From positions 62,001 to 126,000 of the forward strand of contig NZ_JARDUB010000002.1 of the NCBI RefSeq assembly GCF_029360665.1: DNA of 64,000 nucleotides, read 5' to 3'. Below are positions 55,621 through 64,000 of this stretch, piece by piece (position 1 is the first letter of the stretch; every line of letters begins with the position of its first letter). Origin of the DNA: Eudoraea chungangensis. Its GTDB lineage: Bacteria; Bacteroidota; Bacteroidia; Flavobacteriales; Flavobacteriaceae. Below the pieces are notes generated by a model that was not told the DNA's origin, made no database searches, and saw only the letters and a list, made by a program, of their open reading frames with translations. Position numbers and translations under genes: made by a program.

Positions 55621-56646
55621 TTATCTTTCCGATATAATTATCTCGCTAAGACGATTAACTACTTCGGTTCCCGGAAGACCCAATGGCATATCAGGATGAT
55701 AATAATATTGTATAACGCCAACATCAATTTCGTTAAAACGATTACCTGCCCCACCTACGCCACCACACATAATGCTATTTTCTGCACCAAATCCACACTC
55801 TTCCACAGGTGAATGGCCTAGTCCTATCATATGACCTAATTCATGTTTAATGGTTCGACTATTATGTGCATAATCTGCAATCCAAACTCTATCTCCTCCG
55901 GCTATGCCGCCCAGTCCAGGAAATCTAAGGGCCAGTTCATAATAATCAGGCCATAGAAATTCTAGTTCCTCAATAGTACCAGAATGAAGAGTGACGTTGG
56001 CTGTCAACGAATCATCAATTACAGAAATTTCGAAACCGTCCGAAAACATAGAATTATATTCTTGGATAGAAAGAGATACTACACTACGAAGCTGATTGGT
56101 TACAAATCCAGACAAATACATTTGGGCCTTTTCTGTTCTTTTATAAAGTGGATAGTCCGTTTGGTCATATTGTACCTGAAACATAAAACTTCTTACAATT
56201 CTTTTCTCTGTGTCCCTCAGTGGCCCATCATCGACATCTTCAATCTGAACTGTTATTCTCGCAGTCACACTAGTCTTCCCATCACTTACAATAATGTCGA
56301 ATAAGAAAGAATCATTGGTTTCGTAATCTAAAAGATAAGGACCATTTTCCGCTAGAGAAAACTCACCCGTATCTTTGTTAATTTCTACCTCATCGGCCGT
56401 TAAGAACTCAAGAGGATCGCCATCTGGGTCGCTAGCAGCTATTTTACCTATTATTGTTTGAAAATCATTATTTTCTAATACACTAAAGGATTGATCCATT
56501 ACAACAGGACTGTTATTTGTCTCCTGAATAGGGTCATCGGCTTCATCAATAACAGCGTTATCCAAAACTTCATTTTCGGAACTTGAACAACTATTAAAAA
56601 GAAAGATAGAAAAAAAAGAAAATAACAAGATAACACTACCCTTCAT
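55621..56646 (-). CDS. Lipoprotein metzincin metalloprotease with cadherin-like domain
   Basis: This 341-residue lipoprotein (lipobox FLFNSC, Cys20) has an acidic linker and a cadherin-like domain at about 44-140 (NNSPVVMDQSFSVLENN then SDPDGDPLEF). The protease domain carries HELGHMIGLGH (residues 268-278) and a SIMC Met-turn (about 292), which fits matrixin/M10-M57-like peptidases. It should act at the cell surface. It lies upstream of the pore-forming-like gene on the same strand but is separated from it by a dedicated promoter, so the two may be regulated apart. Proteolytic activation of that neighbour is only a hypothesis. Confidence 0.87.
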   Translation of the reverse strand: MKGSVILLFSFFSIFLFNSCSSSENEVLDNAVIDEADDPIQETNNSPVVMDQSFSVLENNDFQTIIGKIAASDPDGDPLEFLTADEVEINKDTGEFSLAENGPYLLDYETNDSFLFDIIVSDGKTSVTARITVQIEDVDDGPLRDTEKRIVRSFMFQVQYDQTDYPLYKRTEKAQMYLSGFVTNQLRSVVSLSIQEYNSMFSDGFEISVIDDSLTANVTLHSGTIEELEFLWPDYYELALRFPGLGGIAGGDRVWIADYAHNSRTIKHELGHMIGLGHSPVEECGFGAENSIMCGGVGGAGNRFNEIDVGVIQYYYHPDMPLGLPGTEVVNRLSEIIISER

Positions 56647-56709
56647 AAGTTGGCTTTATTGCGACTTTAATATTGTCAATAAAATATGAAATTATTACTA
56701 AATATCCTA

Positions 56710-56823
56710 TTAATCGTCGTTTCCTAAGTCAGAAAGAGAGTTCTTTTCTTCTTGAAGTTTTATTAGGACTCTTTCAAGTACAACCCTCATAATAGTCAAT
56801 TGTTTTATATCTAATCTGTTCAT
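56710..56823 (-). CDS. Possible small protein, 37 residues
   Basis: An ATG at 56823 opens a 37-codon frame (MNRLDIKQLTIMRVVLERVL..., ending SDLGNDD) that stops at 56710, 63 bp before the metalloprotease start. The peptide is amphipathic and ends acidic, with a clean coding-like composition (LEKEK pattern), but I recognise no family. It may be a small gene or chance. Confidence 0.3.
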   Translation of the reverse strand: MNRLDIKQLTIMRVVLERVLIKLQEEKNSLSDLGNDD

Positions 56824-57229
56824 AAAACCACGATATAGTAAATTCTAGAAGTTTACTTACTAATCATACTATTAATATAGAGTCTAGGGACGTTAACCTA
56901 AGGGGTTAGAAAAACCTTATTTTATTAATCATTGACAATTTTAGTTAAGTAATCAAGACGAAATTACAGAAAGTTAAGATGTCGAGAAATGTAAGAAAAC
57001 GAATGACTAAAGAAATTTACTGTACGAAAATCGCACAAGTACAATAGACATAATCTTAAAAGTATTGATTAACTATACAAGGATTATTTACATTGCGGTC
57101 TGGACGGGATTGCTTTCTCACCTTCGCTCAAAAGCGGCCTAAAGTGTGGCCTCGCAAAATTTTCGCCCTTCGTTAGCTAATACTTTTTTACTTTCTCACT
57201 GAAAAAGTAAACTTTTACGTTTTGAAACT
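56824..57229. other. Intergenic region with a repeat of the tRNA-Asp 3' end and a hairpin
   Basis: This region has no gene. It contains the tRNA-Asp-derived 15-mer at 57095 (listed separately) and an inverted repeat TTTACTTT/AAAGTAAA at 57187-57211. The rest is AT-rich. Confidence 0.5.
57095..57109. repeat. Copy of the tRNA-Asp 3' end
   Basis: GCGGTCTGGACGGGA at 57095-57109 is identical to 57268-57282, which covers the last 14 bases of the tRNA-Asp gene plus one base beyond. The two copies are 173 bp apart in the same orientation. Such a copy is what an integrative element leaves when it uses a tRNA 3' end as its attachment site, but no integrase is present and the interval is short. Confidence 0.6.
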
Positions 57230-57260
57230 AAAAAAACCCCTCACATTTTTGTGAAGGGCT
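57230..57260 (-). terminator. Terminator after tRNA-Asp
   Basis: On the minus strand CCCTTCAC pairs with GTGAGGGG around an AAAAAT loop, followed by a T run. It begins about 10 bp after the tRNA 3' end. Confidence 0.8.
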
Positions 57261-57268
57261 CTTTTTTG

Positions 57269-57342
57269 CGGTCTGGACGGGACTCGAACCCGCGACCCCC
57301 TGCGTGACAGGCAGGTATTCTAACCAACTGAACTACCAGACC
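57269..57342 (-). tRNA. tRNA-Asp (anticodon GTC)
   Basis: The 74-nt gene folds fully. The acceptor arm GGTCTGG pairs with CCAGACC, with discriminator G. The D-arm sequence is GTTCAGTTGGTTAGAA. The anticodon stem CTGCC/GCAGG-type arm has a CTGTCAC loop presenting GTC. The T arm is CGGG-TTCGAGT-CCCG. CCA is not encoded. A perfectly spaced promoter lies upstream. Confidence 0.96.
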
Positions 57343-57359
57343 GTTGCAATTAGCGTGTG

Positions 57360-57390
57360 CAAATATACATTGCTATTTCAATTGCACAAA
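57360..57390 (-). promoter_or_regulatory. Promoter of tRNA-Asp
   Basis: On the minus strand, TTTG (-33) and TATATTTG (-7) are separated by 19 bases, a full match to the Bacteroidota consensus. The -7 box ends 17 bp before the tRNA. Confidence 0.75.
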
Positions 57391-57414
57391 CAATTTTCTC
57401 TAAAATGTGAATAG

Positions 57415-58344
57415 TTAAAGAAAATTTTGGCGCTCAATCATAAAGGTATTTAACACCTTGGCGAAGGATTCTTTTATATCTACTTCTACATACTTTATTT
57501 TATATTTGGCACATTGCAGTTTTAGGTTTTTTAAAAATTTCGATATACCATCTTCATATGCCTCCTTTACTGTATCTGCATACAGGTCTATGTGTTTCCC
57601 TGTTTCTACGTCGACAAATCTTTTAGGGGAGTTTTCAAAATTAAAATGATATTCTTTCTCGAAGTCCATTAGATGAAAAATAACTACCTCGTGTTTATTG
57701 TATTTCAAATGCCTTAAAGCATCAAATATTTTATCGTCGTCCGAGGCGGTCTGGAACATATCGGTAAAGAGAAAAATTAAACTCCTTCTCTTTATCTTTT
57801 CTGCTATTTGATGAAGGTATGTATAGAGATGTGTCTCTTTTGCAGGGACTTTTTCCAGGCTGATTTCGCTTAGTTTTGCCAGTAACATTTGGTGCTGTCT
57901 TTCGCTCCCTTTTTCACTGCTGTAAAAAGAATATCTGTCGGAAAACACACTTAGTCCAACAGCATCTCTTTGCTTTTTTAATATTTTCATCAATGCAGCA
58001 ATGGCCAGAACTCCAAAACCAATTTTATTTAAACTAGAAATAGAAAGATCATCTACTTCAGGATAGTACATAGAAGCTGAATTATCTAATATCATATGAC
58101 ACCTTAAATTCGTTTCTTCTTCGTACCGCTTTGTAAAAAGCTTATCTGTTTTAGCGAAGAGTTTCCAGTCTATGTGTTTTGTACTTTCTCCATTATTGTA
58201 AATCTTATGTTCGGCAAATTCTGCGGAAAAACCGTGAAATGGACTCTTGTGAATACCACTAATAAACCCTTCTACTATTTGGTTTGCTAGTAGTTCTAAA
58301 TTTTGAAATAGCGGTGCTTTATGTAATTCAGACCTTAAATCCAT
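57415..58344 (-). CDS. DUF58 protein with von Willebrand A-like fold
   Basis: This protein of about 309 residues starts at ATG 58344 (MDLRSELHKAP); an upstream frame would run through the trxA terminator and is rejected. The DUF58 core GESTKHIDWKLFAKTDKLF is present, followed by a VWA-like metal site MILDNSASMYYPE. Members usually work with a MoxR ATPase in assembling or activating envelope or enzyme complexes. No moxR gene lies beside it here. It sits between trxA and tRNA-Asp on the minus strand. Confidence 0.87.
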   Translation of the reverse strand: MDLRSELHKAPLFQNLELLANQIVEGFISGIHKSPFHGFSAEFAEHKIYNNGESTKHIDWKLFAKTDKLFTKRYEEETNLRCHMILDNSASMYYPEVDDLSISSLNKIGFGVLAIAALMKILKKQRDAVGLSVFSDRYSFYSSEKGSERQHQMLLAKLSEISLEKVPAKETHLYTYLHQIAEKIKRRSLIFLFTDMFQTASDDDKIFDALRHLKYNKHEVVIFHLMDFEKEYHFNFENSPKRFVDVETGKHIDLYADTVKEAYEDGISKFLKNLKLQCAKYKIKYVEVDIKESFAKVLNTFMIERQNFL

Positions 58345-58360
58345 AGGAGCAAGATAAACC

Positions 58361-58392
58361 AAAAAAGGTTTGGCATCTGCCAAACCTTTTTT
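58361..58392. terminator. Terminator after trxA
   Basis: AAAAAAGGTTTGGC and GCCAAACCTTTTTT form a perfect 14-bp stem with an ATCT loop, so it can work on both strands. It lies just upstream of the DUF58 start and fixes that start at 58344. Confidence 0.85.
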
Positions 58393-58412
58393 AAAGTTTT
58401 AAGAATGTTCTC

Positions 58413-58730
58413 TTATAAAACGGCCTCAATTGCATCTGTATAGACCTTCTTAGGCGATACACCTACTTGTCTTGTTACAATTTCACCATTTTTAAATACC
58501 AATACGGTAGGAATGTTTCTTACCCCGTATTTCGCTGCAAATTCCTGATTTGCATCAACATCTACTTTGCCTACTACGGCCTTTCCTTCGTATTCCGAAC
58601 TAACCTCGTCTATAATAGGACCAACCATTCTACAAGGCCCACACCACGCTGCCCAAAAATCTACTACAACTGGTTTGTCACTCTTTAATACTACTTCGTC
58701 AAAAGTAGCGTCTGTTATCTCTAAAGCCAT
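58413..58730 (-). CDS. trxA: Thioredoxin
   Basis: This 105-residue disulfide reductase carries the active site FWAAWCGPCRMVGP (CGPC at residues 30-33) and the cis-Pro segment NIPTVLVFKNGE. It has no signal peptide, so it is the cytoplasmic form. A TAACTTTG box (58753-58760) on the minus strand fits a TAnnTTTG -7 element 22 bp before the start. A strong terminator follows, so it is a single-gene unit. Confidence 0.96.
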   Translation of the reverse strand: MALEITDATFDEVVLKSDKPVVVDFWAAWCGPCRMVGPIIDEVSSEYEGKAVVGKVDVDANQEFAAKYGVRNIPTVLVFKNGEIVTRQVGVSPKKVYTDAIEAVL

Positions 58731-58830
58731 TTTATTTATATTTAGAATTATACAAAGTTAGTCAAATATTATACCTATTCATTACTTCAGATACATACAT
58801 TTTTCCTATTGGTATATTGATAAAGTTTAT

Positions 58831-61800
58831 TTAGTTTAATTTATAATGCACTTCCTTCTCTTCTAAAGTATGCAAAAGCTCTGAAGTGATTTCCACTTTT
58901 TGCTTTCGGCTAGACAGGTTTAGCTTAATCTCTTGTTGATTTTCATATACCACAAAATGCAGCGCATGTTTTCCTTTATAAGAAATAAAAGTATCCTTTA
59001 AGTCGGTAATATAGTCTTCCTCTAATTCATGAATATTAAGTTTAATCGTCAACTTTTTAGCAAAGTTTTCCATACTGTCCTGAAGCAGACTAAAGTGGTT
59101 AAATTGCATTCTTGGATCGCCTTTCTTTCCGGTTTCTCTGTTTACCCATCCCTCCTTTATAAAAACTTTGATATAGATAAAAGAGTTGATCATTAGAAAA
59201 TGGCGGTATTTTAAATATTCTTCTCCAAACATTCTAAATTCAAAACTTTCGGTGTAATCCTCTACTGTAAAAAGAGCCCAACCTTTACCATTTTTTGAAA
59301 TCCTGTGTTGTACATCCGTAATTACCCCGGCAAAAGATAATTCTCTATTTACATATTCCTCTATATTCGCAAAAAAGGAAATACTACTATTGGTAAAACT
59401 GCTAATTTCCTTTTTGAAATCATCCAAAGGATGGCCGGAAATATAAATTCCAACAACTTCTTTTTCTCTTTTCAATTTTTCCATAGTTCCCCATGACTCA
59501 CAAGGAGGAATTATTGGCTCTGGAATCTGTACCTCACTAGATTCTCCAAACAAACTAACCTGAGAAGAGTTTTCACTTTCCTGAAATTTGGCGCCAAACT
59601 TTAAGACCATTTCCAGAAAAGTAAGTCCATCACCTTCTTTATGAAAATACTGTGATCTATTTGCCTCCCCAAAAGAATCAAAACCTCCTGCTAAGGCCAA
59701 GTTTTCAAATGCCTTTTTATTTGCAGCTCTCAGGTCTATTCTTTTGGCTAAGTCGAATACCGATTTAAAAGGACCTTTTGCTTTTCTATTCTCTACAATT
59801 GTTTCTACAGCAGCCCTGCCAACTCCTTTTATCGCTCCCATTCCAAATCGTACAGCGTCATTCTGATTCACGGCAAATTTGTAGTAAGATTCATTTACGT
59901 CAGGCCCAAGCACCTCCAAGCCCATGCGCTTACATTCTTCCATAAAAAAAGTGACCTGCTTTATATCGTTCATATTATTTGAAAGAACGGCTGCCATATA
60001 TGCCGATGGGTAGTGTGCCTTTAAATAGGCCGTTTGGTAAGCTATATAGGCATAGCAGGTAGAGTGACTTTTATTGAAAGCATAAGAAGCGAAGGCTTCC
60101 CAATCTTTCCAAATTTTTTGAAGTATTTCTCTTGGGTGCCCATTTTTCTCTCCTCCGTCGAGGAACTGTGGTTTTAGTTTTTGCAGAAGCGCAAAAATTT
60201 TCTTTCCCATTGCTTTTCGGAGTACATCGGCATCACCCTTAGAGAATCCTGCCAATTTTTGTGAAAGAAGCATCACCTGTTCTTGGTATACAGTAATTCC
60301 ATAGGTTTCCTTAAGGATATCTTCCATTTCAGGCAGATCATAGGTAATGTCTTCATCCCCATTTTTTCTGGCAATAAAACTTGGAATGTATTCCATAGGC
60401 CCAGGTCTATAAAGGGCATTCATTGCTATTAAATCATCAAAAACGGAGGGCTTTAAATCCTTTAGGTGTTTTTGCATTCCTACGGATTCATACTGAAATA
60501 TTCCTACAGTATCCCCCCTTTGAAACAATTCATAAGTGGCCTCATCATCTAATGGAAAACTATCTGGATCTAATTCTTTACCATATTTTGCCTTAATTAT
60601 TTTTAGGGTATCCTTGATTAAGGTTAATGTTTTAAGACCAAGGAAATCCATTTTTAAGAGTCCGGCACTTTCAACCACAGAATTATCGAATTGCGTTACA
60701 TAAAGATCCGAATCTTTAGCCGTTGCTACAGGGACAAAATTGGTGATGTCATCTGGGGTAATAATAACGCCACAGGCGTGTATACCAGTATTTCTCAAAG
60801 AACCTTCCAGAACTCTTGCCATTTTTACGGTCTGCGCTTCTAGATCGTCTCCTTCTGAAATGGCAAGCAGGTTATGTACTTTTTCTAATTCGTCAGTCCT
60901 AAATTTTTTCTTTAAGTCGGCCTCTGGGACACCAAAAATTTTACTCAATTTCGACATGGTTGGGATAAGCTTGGCTATCCTGTCTGCATCATGTAATGGC
61001 AGATCTAAAACCCTGGCAGTATCTCTTATAGAAGACTTTGCAGCCATTGTACCATAAGTAATAATTTGTGCTACCTGATTAGCGCCATATTTTTCGATTA
61101 CATAGTCCATGACCTTCCCCCTGCCTTCATCATCAAAATCAATATCGATATCTGGCATTGAAACCCTGTCGGGATTTAGGAACCGTTCAAAAAGCAGGTC
61201 GTACTTTAGCGGGTCTATATTAGTTATCCAAAGGCAATAGGCTACAACGGAGCCCGCGGCAGAACCCCTGCCAGGACCTACGGATACGCCCATTTTTCTT
61301 GCTTCCCGAATAAAATCCTCGACAATTAAAAAGTAGCCTGGATACCCAGAATTTTCAATAGTTTTTAATTCGAAGTCTATTCTCTCTTTTATATCTTCCG
61401 TTACTTCCCCATATCTTTTTTCGGCGCCTTTGTAGGTAATATGTTTTAAGTAACTATTCTCCCCTCTTTTACCTCCATCTTTTTTATCTTCCTCCACTAA
61501 GAAGGATTCTGGTATTTCAAATTTGGGCAGGAGTACATCTCTTGCCAGATCATAAGGTTCAATTTTATCTACTACTTCCTGAATATTAATTATCGACTCC
61601 GGAATATCTTGGAAGAGACTTTTCATTTCCTCTTCGCTTTTAAAATAATATTCCTGATTAGGAAGACCGTATCTGTAACCCCTGCCTCTGCCTATTGGAG
61701 TAGTCTGCTTTTCTCCATCCTTTACACAGAGTAGAATGTCATGCGCAGCAGCATCTTCTTTTGCGCAGTAATAAGTATTGTTTGTGGCTATAAGTTTTGC

Positions 61801-63210
61801 CCTGTGCTTTTCAGCAAAGGCTGTTAAAACCTCGTTGGCTCTATCTTCATCTTCTTGCCCATGGCGCATAATCTCCAGATAAAAATCATCTTTAAAAACA
61901 CCTTGCCACCATAAAAGAGCTTCTTCGGCTTGCTTTTCTCCGATATTTAAAATTTTGGAACTTATCTCCCCATATAAATTACCGCTCAAAACAATTAAAT
62001 CCTCTTGGTATTTTTCAACAATCTTTTTATCTATTCTGGGGACGTAATAGAAGCCGTCGGTATAGGCCAACGAAGACATTTTAGCAAGATTGTGATAACC
62101 ATTTTTGTTTTTTGCCAAAAACACCATCTGATAACCGTAGTCTTTTAGGTTTTTGTTCAGGTGGTCTTCACAAACAAAAAACTCGCATCCTATAATGGGT
62201 TTTATTTCTTTTAGATTAGAGCTGTTTTCTTCCTCTTGGATTTGTGATTCTCTTACTAGTTTATTATGCGCTTTTACTTCTTTAACAAAGTGGAAAGCCC
62301 CCATCATATTGGCATGATCCGTAATGGCCACTGCCGACATATTTTCTGAAGTGGCACTTTTAACCAGATCTTTTACCTTAATAGTGGACTGAAGTACAGA
62401 AAATTGAGAGTGGTTATGCAAATGAACGAACGACACATCCTCCAAAGACTGAATATTTTTATTCAGGTCGTCTTCAGAAATATTTTTATCCTTTGCAGCT
62501 TCTAAATTTTTTGTAATTTTTTCAGAGGCCTTTTTAAGATTGATGTGCTTTAGACCAACAGGTGCAATCTCTTTTGGGTTTGCCTCCGAGAAATCTCTAA
62601 AGTAATCAGGAGTAACCTTTAACTCCTCCTGTGAATAGTTACCTTTTCTAAGAAGTTCAAAGAAACACCGTGCGGTAGCTTCTACGTCTGCCGTGGCATT
62701 GTGTGCTTCTTTAAAAGGTAGTCTGAATAAGTATTGATGTAGTTCTGTTAGGGTTGGGAGTTTAAATTTGCCGCCCCTGCCTCCGGGGATCTGACATAGG
62801 CTAGCTGTTTTTTCTGTACAGGTATCTAAAACCGGAAAACCGTCAAAAGGATTGGAGTCCTCATGCCTGAAGAATTCAGCCCCCATAATATTAACATCGA
62901 AACCTATGTTTTGACCAACAATAAATTTGGCTTTTGATAATGCAGCTTTAAAAAGGGTAAGTACTTCCGCAATTGCCACCCCGTCTTTCTCTGCTAATGC
63001 CGTGGAGATACCATGAATTTGTTCCGCGTCATATGGAATATTGAAACCTTCTGGTTTTACCAGATAGTCCTCGTGTACTACTAAATTCCCCATAGAATCG
63101 TGTAGCTGCCATGCTATTTGGATGCAGCGTGGCCAGTTATCTGTATCACTAATTGGGGCGTTCCATCTTTTGGGAAGTCCGGTGGTCTCGGTGTCAAAAA
63201 TCAGATACAT
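58831..63210 (-). CDS. dnaE: Replicative DNA polymerase III alpha subunit fused to 3'-5' exonuclease
   Basis: This 1459-residue replicative polymerase carries its own proofreader. Residues 1-185 are a DEDDh exonuclease: FDTETTG (Asp6, Glu8), IGFDVNI (Asp105), and AHNATADVE (His170, Asp175). After a charged linker, the PHP domain begins HLHNHSQFS (His263, His265) with AITDHANM, unlike the decayed PHP of the DnaE2 copy. The palm shows GPGRGSAAGSVVAYCLW and MPDIDIDFDDEGRG. An OB-like C-terminal domain follows. This exonuclease-DnaE fusion is known in Bacteroidota. It lies 100 bp upstream of trxA on the same strand. Confidence 0.96.
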   Translation of the reverse strand: MYLIFDTETTGLPKRWNAPISDTDNWPRCIQIAWQLHDSMGNLVVHEDYLVKPEGFNIPYDAEQIHGISTALAEKDGVAIAEVLTLFKAALSKAKFIVGQNIGFDVNIMGAEFFRHEDSNPFDGFPVLDTCTEKTASLCQIPGGRGGKFKLPTLTELHQYLFRLPFKEAHNATADVEATARCFFELLRKGNYSQEELKVTPDYFRDFSEANPKEIAPVGLKHINLKKASEKITKNLEAAKDKNISEDDLNKNIQSLEDVSFVHLHNHSQFSVLQSTIKVKDLVKSATSENMSAVAITDHANMMGAFHFVKEVKAHNKLVRESQIQEEENSSNLKEIKPIIGCEFFVCEDHLNKNLKDYGYQMVFLAKNKNGYHNLAKMSSLAYTDGFYYVPRIDKKIVEKYQEDLIVLSGNLYGEISSKILNIGEKQAEEALLWWQGVFKDDFYLEIMRHGQEDEDRANEVLTAFAEKHRAKLIATNNTYYCAKEDAAAHDILLCVKDGEKQTTPIGRGRGYRYGLPNQEYYFKSEEEMKSLFQDIPESIINIQEVVDKIEPYDLARDVLLPKFEIPESFLVEEDKKDGGKRGENSYLKHITYKGAEKRYGEVTEDIKERIDFELKTIENSGYPGYFLIVEDFIREARKMGVSVGPGRGSAAGSVVAYCLWITNIDPLKYDLLFERFLNPDRVSMPDIDIDFDDEGRGKVMDYVIEKYGANQVAQIITYGTMAAKSSIRDTARVLDLPLHDADRIAKLIPTMSKLSKIFGVPEADLKKKFRTDELEKVHNLLAISEGDDLEAQTVKMARVLEGSLRNTGIHACGVIITPDDITNFVPVATAKDSDLYVTQFDNSVVESAGLLKMDFLGLKTLTLIKDTLKIIKAKYGKELDPDSFPLDDEATYELFQRGDTVGIFQYESVGMQKHLKDLKPSVFDDLIAMNALYRPGPMEYIPSFIARKNGDEDITYDLPEMEDILKETYGITVYQEQVMLLSQKLAGFSKGDADVLRKAMGKKIFALLQKLKPQFLDGGEKNGHPREILQKIWKDWEAFASYAFNKSHSTCYAYIAYQTAYLKAHYPSAYMAAVLSNNMNDIKQVTFFMEECKRMGLEVLGPDVNESYYKFAVNQNDAVRFGMGAIKGVGRAAVETIVENRKAKGPFKSVFDLAKRIDLRAANKKAFENLALAGGFDSFGEANRSQYFHKEGDGLTFLEMVLKFGAKFQESENSSQVSLFGESSEVQIPEPIIPPCESWGTMEKLKREKEVVGIYISGHPLDDFKKEISSFTNSSISFFANIEEYVNRELSFAGVITDVQHRISKNGKGWALFTVEDYTESFEFRMFGEEYLKYRHFLMINSFIYIKVFIKEGWVNRETGKKGDPRMQFNHFSLLQDSMENFAKKLTIKLNIHELEEDYITDLKDTFISYKGKHALHFVVYENQQEIKLNLSSRKQKVEITSELLHTLEEKEVHYKLN

Positions 63211-63363
63211 AAATGTGAGGGTAGGGTATTAAGCAAGGCATAAAAATAGGGAAATACATCGCAAACTCCAGAAGCTTTTATTAGGAGTTATTAACTTAAG
63301 ACTGCATCATCCATAGGGGACTCATTTTTAATTCACTATATTTCTTTTTTTAAACATTTCTCT

Positions 63364-64000
63364 ATGACAACTCATACAAACACCTGGTTTTATTATCTCC
63401 TGTTTATTCTTTTTTCATTGGTAAATATTCCGATAGAAGCACAGGATGCGCAAGGTGAAAAACCAAATTTCATTATAATTTTTGCAGATGACCTGGGCTA
63501 TGGGGATCTTAGTAGTTATGGGCATCCTAGTATTAAGACACCTTATCTGGATAGAATGGCTGAGGAGGGTCAGAAATGGACTAATTTTTATGTTGCTGCC
63601 AGTGTTTGTACACCAAGCAGAGCTGCAATCCTCACAGGGAGATTACCCGTACGAAGTGGTATGGCCAGCAGTAAGCGACGCGTGCTGTTTCCCGACTCAA
63701 AAGGAGGTTTGCCTGCGAGTGAAATTACTCTAGCGGAACACCTAAAATCGGCGGGCTATAATACGGCGTGTATTGGAAAATGGCACTTGGGCCATAAGGA
63801 TGCCTTTTTACCCACCACCCATGGTTTTGATTACTACTTTGGTATACCTTATTCTAATGATATGGACAGGACAAGCCAGTTGCCTTATCGGGAATACCTA
63901 ATGCAAGCAGATGAAAAAATAAAAACTGAAGATTTTAATGTCCCTTTGTATAGAAATACAGAAATAATAGAAAGACCGGTTAACCAAAATACAATAACCA
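63364..64000 (+). CDS. Sulfatase, N-terminal part (continues beyond the window)
   Basis: The frame runs from ATG 63364 to the right edge (212 codons seen). It has a signal peptide (LLFILFSLVNIPIEAQD), the first metal site NFIIIFADDLGYGD, and the sulfatase signature CTPSRAAILTG in which Cys82 would be converted to formylglycine by the anaerobic or aerobic maturase. GKWHLGHKDAFLPTTHGFDYY is also a family mark. The enzyme would desulfate polysaccharides in the periplasm or outside. The substrate is unknown without the C-terminus. Confidence 0.94.
   Translation, partial: MTTHTNTWFYYLLFILFSLVNIPIEAQDAQGEKPNFIIIFADDLGYGDLSSYGHPSIKTPYLDRMAEEGQKWTNFYVAASVCTPSRAAILTGRLPVRSGMASSKRRVLFPDSKGGLPASEITLAEHLKSAGYNTACIGKWHLGHKDAFLPTTHGFDYYFGIPYSNDMDRTSQLPYREYLMQADEKIKTEDFNVPLYRNTEIIERPVNQNTIT

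Noticed and set aside
55445-55699. Plus-strand GTG-started frame of 84 codons in the promoter region of the toxin-like gene
   Set aside because: It starts with GTG, runs into the opposite-strand metalloprotease 3' end and shows no recognisable domain; the single hydrophobic patch is likely chance.
57095-57282. Complete integrative element at tRNA-Asp
   Set aside because: Only 173 bp separate the two copies and no integrase or cargo gene is present; at most a scar.

Overview
The window looks like a chromosomal segment of a marine Bacteroidota, most likely a member of the Flavobacteriaceae. The evidence is low-GC coding sequence, TAnnTTTG promoter boxes, a type IX secretion (T9SS) sorting domain, many lipoproteins, a DnaE polymerase fused to its proofreading exonuclease, a prs-rplY-pth block and flavobacterial small membrane proteins. 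I see no transposase, integrase, phage gene or CRISPR array.

Layout. 1-11.5 kb is mostly housekeeping: a TPR protein running off the left edge, serS, an HTTM (gamma-carboxylase-like) membrane protein, ribF, a T9SS-secreted metalloprotease with a coupled lipoprotein, then pth, rplY and prs. A tRNA-Leu follows, then two tiny membrane proteins and a mutagenic repair pair (Y-family polymerase plus DnaE2-type polymerase) behind a repeated 15-bp element. 17.4-26.8 kb is a minus-strand catabolic block: sialate O-acetylesterase, Gfo/Idh oxidoreductase, and a four-gene trans-4-hydroxyproline route (epimerase, FAD dehydrogenase, deaminase, alpha-ketoglutarate-semialdehyde dehydrogenase), plus a lipoprotein aldose epimerase. 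27-35 kb holds a GMC oxidoreductase, corA, the KDGal kinase/aldolase pair, and an sdhAB pair with no adjacent membrane subunit.

35-41 kb contains two decayed genes: the C-terminal half of a proteorhodopsin, and a DUF1080-like gene broken by frameshifts and stops. Between them lie a DUF418 protein, an exported methyltransferase and an ECF42-type sigma factor with its YCII partner. 41.6-53.2 kb is one same-strand block: a large ATP-dependent LuxR regulator (MalT/LAL type), three exported amidohydrolases (two are divergent D-aminoacylase paralogues) and three outer-membrane barrels. It resembles a locus for uptake and hydrolysis of N-acyl or peptide compounds without SusCD.

53.5-56.8 kb carries the most unusual genes: a lipoprotein that reads as a beta-trefoil-like segment plus an aerolysin/ETX-MTX2-like pore-forming module, under a promoter preceded by a perfect 11-bp tandem repeat, and beside a lipoprotein metzincin protease. 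The right end has a tRNA-Asp with a nearby copy of its 3' end, a DUF58 protein, trxA, the replicative dnaE and the start of a sulfatase that runs off the edge. All functional calls come from reading motifs; no database search was possible.
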